From JAZNOL01 sp045580815 (GTDB taxonomy: Bacteria > Bacillota > Clostridia > RUG12999): a stretch of DNA of 64,000 bases. Positions 17,548-25,655 of this stretch are shown here, piece by piece. A program made the translations under genes and the position numbers. The stretch covers positions 50,234 through 114,233 of the forward strand of contig JAZNOL010000048.1 in NCBI GenBank assembly GCA_045580815.1, given 5' to 3'. The notes beneath the pieces are model-generated. The model made no database searches, was not told where the DNA came from, and saw nothing but the letters and a program-made list of their open reading frames with translations. How positions within the stretch are numbered: the first letter of the stretch is position 1; every line of letters begins with the position of its first letter.

Positions 17548-17576
17548 TTTACAAATGAAAAAAAATCTGCTACAAT
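17548..17576 (+). promoter_or_regulatory. Promoter of the HTH-cupin-ligase gene and its leader ORF
   Basis: TTTACA (17548-17553), 17 bp, TACAAT (17571-17576). The predicted transcript starts near 17583 and has a leader of about 175 nt. Confidence 0.75.
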
Positions 17577-17608
17577 GGATATATCGAAAAAAGAAAGGAA
17601 GGTCGGCA

Positions 17609-17704
17609 ATGAAAAAATATACCGAATCAAACAGACGAATACCGAGCAAAGAGAGATGTAATTGCATAATTATTATCGGCATTGCCGATATTGATACAAT
17701 TTAA
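17609..17704 (+). CDS. Short leader ORF, 31 residues, isoleucine-rich end
   Basis: An ATG-to-TAA frame of 31 codons in the leader of the ligase mRNA, with GAAAGGAAGG just upstream. The peptide starts MKKYTESNRRIPSKERCNC and ends in a hydrophobic, isoleucine-rich run (IIIIGIADIDTI). No terminator hairpin is apparent between it and the main gene, so classic attenuation is not supported. It may be a regulatory upstream ORF or a small membrane-active peptide. It resembles no family I know. Confidence 0.5.
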   Translation: MKKYTESNRRIPSKERCNCIIIIGIADIDTI

Positions 17705-17758
17705 AAATACAAACCTATATAAAAAATTTATTAAAAATTAATGAGGAGTTAAAATAAA

Positions 17759-20062
17759 ATGGATTACAGTTTAAAAGAAGTCGCTGGCAGAATAAAAGAC
17801 CTGCGCGAAGCAAAGGGTTATACTCCCGAAGAACTTGCAAAGCTAACAGGCGTATCGGTCGAGGACTATATGCTCTTAGAAGAGGGCGAAACAGATTTCA
17901 GCTTTACTTTTATTTATAAATGTGCAAAAGCCTGCGGTGTTGAGGTTGTTGATATTCTTGAGGGAACAAGCTCCACACTTACATCTTTTGCTATTACCAG
18001 AAAAGGCGAAGGTCTTAAAATCATCAAAAAACAGGGTGTTGTTTATAACAACCTTGCTCCCAAATTCAAAGAAAAACTTGCAGAACCGTTTCTTGTTAAA
18101 TTCCCGTATCTTGAAGAAGAACAGAATGCTCCAATAAAGCTCAATTCTCACAACGGTCAGGAATTTGATGTTATTGTTAAAGGCTCGCTTAAAGTTCAGG
18201 TGGGCAACCACATTGATATCCTTAATGAGGGCGATTCTATTTTCTATAACAGTATCATTCCTCACGGCATGATTGCCGTAAGTGAGGGCGGATGTGAATT
18301 CCACGCAGTTGTGCTTAATCCCCAGGACGGACATTTCAGCGAGGAATATCCCGAAGCACCGTTTATTGCGGCAAAAGCAGCAACAGCATCCAAAAAAGCT
18401 AAAAAAACCGTTGCAGACAACTTTGTTGAGTCTTCATATGACGAAAACGGTGTATTTAACGGAATTACTTTCAAAAACGAAGATAAATTCAACTTTGCTT
18501 TTGACTGTGTTGACGCAATTGCAAAAAAATCTCCCGATAAACGTGCTATGATGTGGGTTGGCAACGATAAATCCGAACGTTGCTTCACATTCAGTGATAT
18601 GAAGAAATATTCCGCAAAAACTGCCAACTATTTTGAATCTCTCGGCATCAAAAAAGGCGACACGGTTATGCTTGTGCTCAAACGTCATTACCAGTTCTGG
18701 TTCTGTATGCTTGCACTTCATAAAATCGGTGCAATCGCAATTCCGGCAACAAATCAGCTTGTTGAACACGATTTTGAATACAGATATAAAGCGGCAGGCG
18801 TAAAAGCAATTGTATGTACTGCTGACGGTGATGTATCTGTTGAGGCAGAAAAAGCGGCGGCAAATTTCCCGGGAATGCTCAAAATTTTAGTTGGCGGCAA
18901 AAAAGATGGATGGAACGATTTCAACGTTGAAATGGAACGTTTCAGCACCCATTTTGACCGCAAAGAAGACTCACCCTGCGGCGACGATCCCATGCTCATG
19001 CTGTTTACATCGGGAACAACCGGCTATCCCCGTATTGCAACTCATTCTTATAAATATGCATTGGGACATTATCCCACAGCAAAACACTGGCACAATGTAA
19101 ATCCTGACGGTCTGCATTTCACAATTTCCGATACAGGCTGGGGTAAAGCTCTCTGGGGCAAGCTCTATGGACAGTGGCTCTGTGAAGCAGGCGTGTTCAC
19201 TTATGACTTTGACAGATTCCATTCAGAAGATATTCTGCCGATGTTTGCAAAATACAACATCACAACCTTCTGTGCACCGCCCACAATGTACCGATTCTTC
19301 ATCAAAGAAGATTTGTCAAAATATGACCTTTCTTCAATTGAATATGCAACAACAGCGGGCGAAGCACTTAACCCCGAGGTTTATAACCAGTTCTTAAAAG
19401 CGACTGGACTTAAAATTATGGAAGGCTTCGGTCAGACCGAAACAACCCTTTCAATTGCAAACTTTGTAGGCTCAACACCGAAAATCGGTTCTATGGGCAG
19501 ACCCAGTCCTCTTTATGATGTTGTGGTTCTTGACCCGGACGGCAACGAGTGCAAAACCGGTGACACCGGTGAAATCTGTATCCGTACAAAAGACGGTGCA
19601 CCCTGCGGCCTCTTTATCGGATATTATCTTGATGAAGAAAAAACCAAAGACGTATGGCATGACGGCTTCTATCACACAGGCGACCAGGCAACAATGGACG
19701 AGGACGGCTATCTGTGGTATGTGGGACGTATTGACGATGTTATCAAATCATCCGGATACCGCATCGGACCTTTTGAAATTGAAAGTGTTATCATGGAACT
19801 TCCCTATGTTCTTGAATGTGCTATCACAGCTGTTCCCGATGAAGTTCGCGGACAGATTGTAAAAGCTACAATCGTGCTTACAAAAGGCACAGAGGGCACA
19901 GATGAGCTGAAAAAAGAAATTCAGGAATATGTAAAAACCCATACCGCACCTTACAAATATCCGAGAATTGTGGAATTTGTGGATGACCTGCCCAAAACAA
20001 TCAGCGGTAAAGTAAGACGTGTTGAAATCAGAAACAAAGACATGGAAAAAGTAAAGAAATAA
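17759..20062 (+). CDS. XRE HTH-cupin-acyl-CoA synthetase fusion
   Basis: A 767-residue three-part protein. Residues 6-66 form an XRE/Cro-type helix-turn-helix (RIKDLREAKGYTPEELAKLT). Residues about 118-185 form a cupin barrel (IKLNSHNGQEFDVIVKG, GDSIFYNSIIPHGMIAV), as in XRE-cupin repressors. Residues about 250-765 are a complete AMP-forming acyl-CoA synthetase: P-loop LFTSGTTGYPRIATHS, GFGQTETT near residue 557, YHTGDQATMDEDGYLWYVGR near 637, and the catalytic lysine in KTISGKVRR near 749. The ligase core resembles medium-chain/aromatic acyl-CoA ligases. GAGGAG precedes the ATG. The single frame has no sign of assembly error. It may sense its own acid substrate. That role is inference. Confidence 0.9.
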   Translation: MDYSLKEVAGRIKDLREAKGYTPEELAKLTGVSVEDYMLLEEGETDFSFTFIYKCAKACGVEVVDILEGTSSTLTSFAITRKGEGLKIIKKQGVVYNNLAPKFKEKLAEPFLVKFPYLEEEQNAPIKLNSHNGQEFDVIVKGSLKVQVGNHIDILNEGDSIFYNSIIPHGMIAVSEGGCEFHAVVLNPQDGHFSEEYPEAPFIAAKAATASKKAKKTVADNFVESSYDENGVFNGITFKNEDKFNFAFDCVDAIAKKSPDKRAMMWVGNDKSERCFTFSDMKKYSAKTANYFESLGIKKGDTVMLVLKRHYQFWFCMLALHKIGAIAIPATNQLVEHDFEYRYKAAGVKAIVCTADGDVSVEAEKAAANFPGMLKILVGGKKDGWNDFNVEMERFSTHFDRKEDSPCGDDPMLMLFTSGTTGYPRIATHSYKYALGHYPTAKHWHNVNPDGLHFTISDTGWGKALWGKLYGQWLCEAGVFTYDFDRFHSEDILPMFAKYNITTFCAPPTMYRFFIKEDLSKYDLSSIEYATTAGEALNPEVYNQFLKATGLKIMEGFGQTETTLSIANFVGSTPKIGSMGRPSPLYDVVVLDPDGNECKTGDTGEICIRTKDGAPCGLFIGYYLDEEKTKDVWHDGFYHTGDQATMDEDGYLWYVGRIDDVIKSSGYRIGPFEIESVIMELPYVLECAITAVPDEVRGQIVKATIVLTKGTEGTDELKKEIQEYVKTHTAPYKYPRIVEFVDDLPKTISGKVRRVEIRNKDMEKVKK

Positions 20063-20071
20063 TCCATCAAT

Positions 20072-20108
20072 AAAACGTCTGCAACAATAATTGTTGCAGA
20101 CGTTTTTT
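20072..20108. terminator. Bidirectional terminator
   Basis: AAAACGTCTGCAACAA / TTGTTGCAGACGTTTTTT between the convergent ligase and RpiR-type genes. Confidence 0.9.
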
Positions 20109-20118
20109 AGTCAAATCT

Positions 20119-20979
20119 TTATTTTTCTTCGTATTTTTCGTAAACCTGATATTCCTCCCACAGGGACTCAAGACGTTCAAAGTTCTGGTAAAGAGCATCC
20201 TTTTTGCTAAGTCCCAATGCCACAATCAGCGCATTTATAAGGCTGAACGGAGCAGTAAGCGAATCTACAAAATAAGCCATGTCGCTTCGTGCAAAAAGGC
20301 TGTGAGTTGCATATTCAATAATGGGTGAGTGGTCACAGTCGGTTATAGCGATAACACGGCAACCGCGTTTTGCTGCATATTGTACAGTTGTCACCGTACG
20401 CTTTGAATATCTTGGATAGCTTATTGCAATAACAACATCTTCGGAATTAACGTTAATCATGCTTTCAAAAATCTCACTGATGCTGTTTGTTGAAATTGTA
20501 ATAACGTTGTCAAACATCATGTTAAGATAAAGCCCCAGAAAGTTAGCCAGCACCGAAGAGCTACGCAGTCCGATTATATAAATTTTTCGTGCACTTAAAA
20601 TCTCGTTTACGCAGGCATCAAAGGATTTTTTGTTTATTTCTTCAATGCTTCGGCGGATATTTTCGGCATCGGCTTTAAGCACATTTGTCAGAATATCGTT
20701 TTCGCCAAGACGGTCAAAAGCAACCTCCATGCGTTGGAGTGCTGTGAGCTTGTTGCGCACCGAAATCTGCAAATGGTCAATAAACTCGCTGTAGCCTTCA
20801 AAACCAAGTTCAGAGGCAAACCGAACAACGGTGGACTCACTGATACCAACAGCCGCACCCAGCTTTTGTGCTGTAAGATATGCCGCTTTGTCATAGTTAG
20901 TAAGAATATAGTCGGCAATTTTTTTCTGCCCCTTGCTGAAAGAGCTGTATCTGCTTTTTATTTCTTTTAGCAAATCCAT
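20119..20979 (-). CDS. MurR/RpiR-family transcriptional regulator
   Basis: A 286-residue regulator. The N-terminal RpiR-type HTH (residues 1-77) includes the segment KLGAAVGISESTVVRFASEL. The SIS sugar-phosphate-binding domain (about 107-245) includes IYIIGLRSSSVLANFLGLYL and VIAISYPRYSKRTV. Family members sense phosphosugars and control amino-sugar or sugar catabolism. It lies 5 bp downstream of the methyltransferase gene and may be co-transcribed with it and murA. No PTS or phosphosugar catabolic gene is adjacent, so the regulon is unclear. Confidence 0.9.
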   Translation of the reverse strand: MDLLKEIKSRYSSFSKGQKKIADYILTNYDKAAYLTAQKLGAAVGISESTVVRFASELGFEGYSEFIDHLQISVRNKLTALQRMEVAFDRLGENDILTNVLKADAENIRRSIEEINKKSFDACVNEILSARKIYIIGLRSSSVLANFLGLYLNMMFDNVITISTNSISEIFESMINVNSEDVVIAISYPRYSKRTVTTVQYAAKRGCRVIAITDCDHSPIIEYATHSLFARSDMAYFVDSLTAPFSLINALIVALGLSKKDALYQNFERLESLWEEYQVYEKYEEK

Positions 20980-20984
20980 AGGTG

Positions 20985-22016
20985 TCAGTTCTCCTTTTTG
21001 GCAATATAAAAAATCTTTTCGCTGTGAGGTGACGGCCCATCAAAAGTCAGGTCATCATACACAGCAAGAAGTGTCAAGCCTGCCTTTTTAAGCATACCTT
21101 TTATTTCTCTGTCGCTGTATGCACGTTCATAGTGAAACTCGGTTTTGCGTTCGTACATTTCGCCGTTTTGTATAAAAAATTCCAATTTAAATTCCGAGAG
21201 CTTTTCTTCAGGGTCATAAACATTTTCCCAGGTGTAAAAAACACCGTCACCCTCGCCACAGAAAGTGTTTCCGGCAAGCACGTTTTTCAGCTTGTAAGGT
21301 GTGTTTACGTCAAAAATAAACAGTCCACCCGGATTAAGATAGTTGTGAACAAGCTTGAATGTCTGTAATACGTCTTCTTTTTCCGTAACATAATTTATGC
21401 TGTCAAGCAGACATAAAACCGCATCAACAGTGCCAAAAAGCTCAAATTCAGGCATCTGCTGACAAAGGTATAAAATGCTATCGTCATCCGATTTGCTTTT
21501 GGCGATGTTAAGCATATCGGGAGACCCATCAATGCCTATCATATCATAGCCTTTATCAGACATGATTTTTGTGATACTGCCTGTTCCGCAGGCAAGGTCA
21601 AGCACAAGCTGTGGTTTTGTACCGAATTTTTTAAACAGCTTTTCAATATACGAAACACGTTTTTTGTAATTCACATCGCCGGTCAGCTTGTCATAAACCT
21701 CTGCAAAAGAGGTGTATTTACTGTCCTCGTCACTGTAATCAACCGTAACATCGCTGTATGTCACACCGTTTTCCTTAAGCATCGAGTGTACATTTGCAAG
21801 GATGTATGGGCTGATGTCTGTCCGTTTGGAAATTTCCGAATACGGCTCACCCTCAAGAAGCATTTTTGCCGCCGCAAGACGCTGTGCAATGGTTTCTGTT
21901 TCCGGCTGTGACATTATTGCCGTAATAACACGCTCGCACGCCTCGTAATCGTTTGTTTCCACAATAAGCTCAAACAAATCGTCAATATATTTATCAAAAA
22001 GTTCGTTTTTGTCCAT
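20985..22016 (-). CDS. TrpR/YerC-like domain fused to a SAM-dependent methyltransferase
   Basis: A 343-residue two-domain protein. Residues 1-85 resemble the YerC/YecD Trp-repressor-like family: an acidic helix, then AQRLAAAKMLLEGEPYSEIS followed by a recognition-helix-like segment (KRTDISPYILANVHSML). Residues about 100-340 are a class I methyltransferase with motif I VLDLACGTGSITKIM (138-152), the acidic tip of strand 2 MIGIDGSPDML, and the downstream VLCLLDSINYV and GGLFIFDVNTPYKL. The methyl acceptor is unknown. It follows murA by 32 bp and precedes the RpiR-type gene by 5 bp. A free-standing YerC and a free-standing methyltransferase are common. The fusion is the unusual part. Confidence 0.8.
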   Translation of the reverse strand: MDKNELFDKYIDDLFELIVETNDYEACERVITAIMSQPETETIAQRLAAAKMLLEGEPYSEISKRTDISPYILANVHSMLKENGVTYSDVTVDYSDEDSKYTSFAEVYDKLTGDVNYKKRVSYIEKLFKKFGTKPQLVLDLACGTGSITKIMSDKGYDMIGIDGSPDMLNIAKSKSDDDSILYLCQQMPEFELFGTVDAVLCLLDSINYVTEKEDVLQTFKLVHNYLNPGGLFIFDVNTPYKLKNVLAGNTFCGEGDGVFYTWENVYDPEEKLSEFKLEFFIQNGEMYERKTEFHYERAYSDREIKGMLKKAGLTLLAVYDDLTFDGPSPHSEKIFYIAKKEN

Positions 22017-22048
22017 AGATAAAAATCTGCCTTTCTTTAAATGCAGAA

Positions 22049-23308
22049 TCAGTCTTCTTTCACACGCTCGATATCTGCACCGAGACCTTTGAGTTTTTCG
22101 GCAAAATATTCATAACCTCTGTCAATGTACTGTATTGAATGTACAGAGGTTTCGCTTCGTGCGGCAAGTCCGGCAACAACCATTGCGGCACCTGCACGCA
22201 GGTCGGTTGCTTTAACGGGACAGCCCACAAGATTTCGCACACCCTGAATAACGGCAAGACGTCCGTTTATCATGATGTTTGCTCCCATTCTGCGAAGCTC
22301 GCCCACATACTGGTATCTGTTTTCCCACACATTTTCGGTCATGGTGCTTGTCCCGTCAGCACAGGCAAGCAGAGCAACCATAAGGGGTTGCAGGTCTGTG
22401 GGAAATCCGGGATAGGGAAGAGTGCGTACGTTTGTGCCTTTGAGTACACCTGTACTGCGCACACGGATGCTCTCGTCATTTTCGGTAACGTCAACGCCCA
22501 TTTCCACAAGCTTTGCTGTAAGTGCTTCCATATGCTTAGGAATAACGTTGTCAACGGTAACATCACCGCCTGTTGCGGCAGCGGCAACCATAAATGTGCC
22601 CGCCTCAATCTGGTCGGGTATAAGTGAATATGTGCAGCTGTCAAGCTCTTTTACGCCGCGGATTTTAATGGTGTCAGTTCCCGCACCCTTGACATCAGCA
22701 CCCATAGAATTAAGAAAGTTTGCCACGTCAACAATGTGCGGTTCTTTTGCGGCATTTTCAATAACAGTCAGACCGTCTGCAAGCACAGCGGCAATCATGA
22801 TATTGATTGTTGCACCTACACTTACGGTATCAAAATAAATGTTTGTGCCCACAAGATTTTCGGCATGAACGTCAAATTTTCCGCCCTGAAGATTTACACT
22901 TGCACCAAGACGTTCAAAGCCTTTTGCGTGCAGGTCAATGGGACGTTCACCGAAATTGCAACCGCCCGGCATTGTAACAACAGCATTCTTAAATCTGCCA
23001 AGAAGTGCACCAACAAGATAGTAGGAGGCACGCATACGTGTAACTCCGTCAGAATCGGCAACAAAAGTGTTTACACCTGAGTTGTCAATTTCAACTGTGT
23101 GACGGTCAAACATTGTTACTTTTGAACCAAGCTCTTTTAATATATCAAGAATATTTATAACATCAATAATATCGGGAATATTTTCAATTCTGCAAACTTT
23201 TTTTGTAAGAAGTGACGCCGGAATAATGGCAACTGCGGCGTTTTTTGCTCCGCTGATGGAAACATGACCGCTGAGTTTTTTTCCACCGTTTATTTTAAAA
23301 TACTCCAA
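22049..23308 (-). CDS. murA: UDP-N-acetylglucosamine 1-carboxyvinyltransferase
   Basis: Transfers enolpyruvate from PEP to UDP-GlcNAc, the first committed step of peptidoglycan synthesis, in the cytoplasm. The protein is 419 residues. The early SGAKNA loop (Lys/Asn pair) and the fosfomycin-target cysteine in MPGGCNFGERPIDLH (Cys117) are present, so fosfomycin sensitivity is expected. The frame opens at TTG 23314, but GAGGGGG is 7 bp ahead of the TTG at 23308, giving MEYFKINGGKKLSG, which I choose. A good promoter lies at 23350-23378. Confidence 0.95.
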   Translation of the reverse strand: MEYFKINGGKKLSGHVSISGAKNAAVAIIPASLLTKKVCRIENIPDIIDVINILDILKELGSKVTMFDRHTVEIDNSGVNTFVADSDGVTRMRASYYLVGALLGRFKNAVVTMPGGCNFGERPIDLHAKGFERLGASVNLQGGKFDVHAENLVGTNIYFDTVSVGATINIMIAAVLADGLTVIENAAKEPHIVDVANFLNSMGADVKGAGTDTIKIRGVKELDSCTYSLIPDQIEAGTFMVAAAATGGDVTVDNVIPKHMEALTAKLVEMGVDVTENDESIRVRSTGVLKGTNVRTLPYPGFPTDLQPLMVALLACADGTSTMTENVWENRYQYVGELRRMGANIMINGRLAVIQGVRNLVGCPVKATDLRAGAAMVVAGLAARSETSVHSIQYIDRGYEYFAEKLKGLGADIERVKED

Positions 23309-23349
23309 AACCAAACCCCCTCAAATAATAATTACAACATTACTATTAT

Positions 23350-23378
23350 ATTATACCACATATTCACAGATTTGTAAA
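23350..23378 (-). promoter_or_regulatory. Promoter of murA
   Basis: Minus strand TTTACA (23373-23378), 17 bp, TATAAT (23350-23355), about 40 bp ahead of the TTG start. Confidence 0.8.
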
Positions 23379-23416
23379 GGAAAATTTTGAAATTTTAAAA
23401 TTTCGGTTTAAAAAAA

Positions 23417-23445
23417 TTGACAGAAACTCAAATTTATGATAATAT
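23417..23445 (+). promoter_or_regulatory. Promoter of the GH32 gene
   Basis: TTGACA (23417-23422), 17 bp, TAATAT (23440-23445), divergent from the murA promoter. Confidence 0.7.
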
Positions 23446-23493
23446 ATAAATTGGAAGTTTGTCAAAGAAATTTGATTCAATCTGTAATCAGCA

Positions 23494-23517
23494 AGAGTCT
23501 TCCCCTCAAGGGAAAGA
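23494..23517. repeat. Hairpin repeat in the GH32 leader
   Basis: AGTCTTCCCCT / AGGGAAAGACT forms a stem-loop in the predicted 5' leader of the GH32 mRNA. A related truncated string is at about 10695-10712. It may be a dispersed repeat or a leader structure. Confidence 0.5.
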
Positions 23518-23593
23518 CTTTAAAAATTTAGTCCCTTATATCACATAAGCATATAAAAAGAACTTTAAATTGTTGAATGAGAGGGGGTTCTGT

Positions 23594-24688
23594 ATGAATT
23601 ATCTCGCAGAATTAAAGTGTCATTACAGACCTCAAAAAGGATGGATTAACGACCCCAACGGTTTGGTTTACTATAAAGGATATTATCATGTATTTTACCA
23701 GCATGCCCCGGAATATGAAGTTCCGGGAGAACAGCCTATGCATTGGGGTCATTCACGCACCAAGGATTTTTTGGAATGGGAAGAGCTTCCTGTTGCATTA
23801 TATCCCGACAAAGAGTATGACAGTAACGGTTGCTGGTCAGGAACTGCTATTGTTAAAGATGATGTGTTGTATTTATTTTATGCATCAGTCAGTGGGGACG
23901 AGAAAAAACAAACAGTAAGTATCGCATATTCTTCGGATGGCATTAATTTTGAAAAATACGAAAACAATCCTGTTATCGATGGTTATCCGGACGATGGAGG
24001 TCCCGACTTTCGTGACCCGGCTGTTACATATATAAGTGGAAAATACTATTGTGTTATGGCAACAGGACACACAGATACAAAAACTGCTCGTCTTCTTGTT
24101 TATGAAAGCGAAAACTTGTTTGAGTGGAGCTATGGCGGTATTATGACAGAATGGGAAAATTCGCGGTATGCAGAATGTCCGTCGTTTATGCAGACAGATG
24201 ATAATAAATACATTTTGACTGCATCTGTTTGTCCTTTGGACAGCGACCATTATTTCAATGTTATGTACGGCAGTTTTGAAGACGGTATTTTCAAATGTGA
24301 GCTGACCGGAAACATCGATAAAGGTCCCGACCAGTATGCCGGACAGGTTTTTAAAGATTGTCGCGGAAGATGTATTCACATAACCTGGATTCCCGGATGG
24401 CAATATGCCGGATATGCAAAAAAGGATATCGGATGTATGTCTGTTCCGCGCCGGATTTTTGTGAAAAACGGAAAAATATACGGATATCCGATAGAAGAAG
24501 TTCAACATCTTCTGAAAGATAAAGATTCTGCAATCACAGTTACGGATGACGGCTTTTATATAGTGCGGACGAACAGAGAAAAAGTTGTGCATAAAGGTAA
24601 GGTAGACAGTTTGAAAGTTATACGGGATGAGTATGTATTGGAAGTTTTTGTAAATCAAGGGGAAACAATATATACGGTTCTTTTATAA
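23594..24688 (+). CDS. Glycoside hydrolase family 32 (fructan/sucrose hydrolase)
   Basis: A 364-residue GH32 enzyme that cleaves beta-fructosides (sucrose, sucrose-6-phosphate or levan/inulin oligosaccharides). The three catalytic motifs are intact: WINDPNG with nucleophile Asp20, FRDP with Asp141, and ECPS with acid/base Glu194. There is no signal peptide. The beta-sandwich that normally follows the propeller is reduced to about 70 residues, ending VLEVFVNQGETIYTV, so the protein is shorter than the usual 450-500. The ATG at 23594 has GAGGGGG 6-7 bp upstream. The open frame from TTG 23570 is rejected. No fructose kinase or transporter is adjacent. Confidence 0.9.
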   Translation: MNYLAELKCHYRPQKGWINDPNGLVYYKGYYHVFYQHAPEYEVPGEQPMHWGHSRTKDFLEWEELPVALYPDKEYDSNGCWSGTAIVKDDVLYLFYASVSGDEKKQTVSIAYSSDGINFEKYENNPVIDGYPDDGGPDFRDPAVTYISGKYYCVMATGHTDTKTARLLVYESENLFEWSYGGIMTEWENSRYAECPSFMQTDDNKYILTASVCPLDSDHYFNVMYGSFEDGIFKCELTGNIDKGPDQYAGQVFKDCRGRCIHITWIPGWQYAGYAKKDIGCMSVPRRIFVKNGKIYGYPIEEVQHLLKDKDSAITVTDDGFYIVRTNREKVVHKGKVDSLKVIRDEYVLEVFVNQGETIYTVLL

Positions 24689-24734
24689 ATATGATGTTTT
24701 CTGATTTAGCATGAACATAAAAGGAGGGCGATTT

Positions 24735-25634
24735 ATGTCATTTACGGCAACAGTTAAAAGTGAAGTTTTAAACCGCATACCAACCAGCGGCTGCTGTATG
24801 CACAGTTTTTTTGCCGGAATGGCATCTGTTGGCGGCGTTTGCAAAATAGAAAAAAACGGTATTTCATATATATTTTCAACAGAAAATCCTGATATTGGCG
24901 ATGCGTTTGAAAACTTATGCAAAACACTTTTTATGACAGAACCTGAAAAAAATTCAAAAGGCACGCTTATCAGCTATAAAATTCCCGATGCAACAATGAT
25001 TTTAAAAGAGCTTGAGATAATCAGCGAAAAAGGTGCACTTATGACAACACCGGCAAATTTACAGGATTGCTGTGTGCGTGCATTTATAGGCGGCGCGTTT
25101 GTTGCCGGCGGCAGTATAACCTCGCCGGAAAAAAGGTATCATCTTGAATTTGTAACGCCGCATTTTCACATTAACAGCGGCATTATCAGCCTGTTTAAGC
25201 GGTTTGATATTCCTGCAAAATACGTTGTGCGCAAATCAAAATATGTTGTTTATTTTAAAGATAATGAAATAATTGGCGACGTGCTTGCCATGATTAACGC
25301 ACACGATGCTTTGTGGGAGCTTAACAACACAAATATTTTAAAAAGCATTGCAAACCGCGAAAACCGTATTGCCAATTGCGAAGAAGCAAACATCGGCAGA
25401 GTTGTCGATGCATCAATAAAACAGCGGAAAGCAATAGAATACATAGACGAAAAATTCGGCATTGACAACCTTTCGCCACAGCTTGCACAGGCGGCACGTA
25501 TGCGACTTGAATATCCTGATATTTCCATAACAGAGCTTGGGCAGATGTTTGAACCACCGCTTTCAAAATCGGGAATCAATCACCGTATGCGAAAGCTTGT
25601 GCAGTTTGCCGAGGAACTCAAAGAATCAATTTAG
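24735..25634 (+). CDS. whiA: DNA-binding protein WhiA
   Basis: A 299-residue WhiA, a conserved Gram-positive protein with an N-terminal LAGLIDADG-endonuclease-like fold and a C-terminal HTH, linked to cell division, chromosome segregation and (in actinomycetes) sporulation. Typical stretches: SFTATVKSEVLNRIP at the start, CCVRAFIGGAFVAGGSI mid-protein, and the C-terminal ANIGRVVDASIKQRKAIEYI and PPLSKSGINHRMRKL. AGGAGGG precedes the ATG at 24735, which is favoured over the ATG at 24711. Its next neighbour, 21 bp away, is dnaE, an order also seen in other Clostridia. Confidence 0.95.
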   Translation: MSFTATVKSEVLNRIPTSGCCMHSFFAGMASVGGVCKIEKNGISYIFSTENPDIGDAFENLCKTLFMTEPEKNSKGTLISYKIPDATMILKELEIISEKGALMTTPANLQDCCVRAFIGGAFVAGGSITSPEKRYHLEFVTPHFHINSGIISLFKRFDIPAKYVVRKSKYVVYFKDNEIIGDVLAMINAHDALWELNNTNILKSIANRENRIANCEEANIGRVVDASIKQRKAIEYIDEKFGIDNLSPQLAQAARMRLEYPDISITELGQMFEPPLSKSGINHRMRKLVQFAEELKESI

Positions 25635-25655
25635 AATTACGGAGAAAGATGAAAA

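Noticed and set aside
22139..22627. 162-residue plus-strand ORF opposite murA
   Set aside because: A shadow of a conserved enzyme with low-complexity Cys/His composition and no ribosome binding site.
23885..24658. 257-residue minus-strand ORF opposite the GH32 gene
   Set aside because: It is the antisense of a clear GH32 gene. Its translation has no domain signature, and it has no RBS or promoter.
14193..24688. A polysaccharide utilisation locus made of esterase, BNR protein and GH32
   Set aside because: They are on different strands with separate promoters and terminators, spread over 10 kb among housekeeping genes, and have no shared transporter or regulator.
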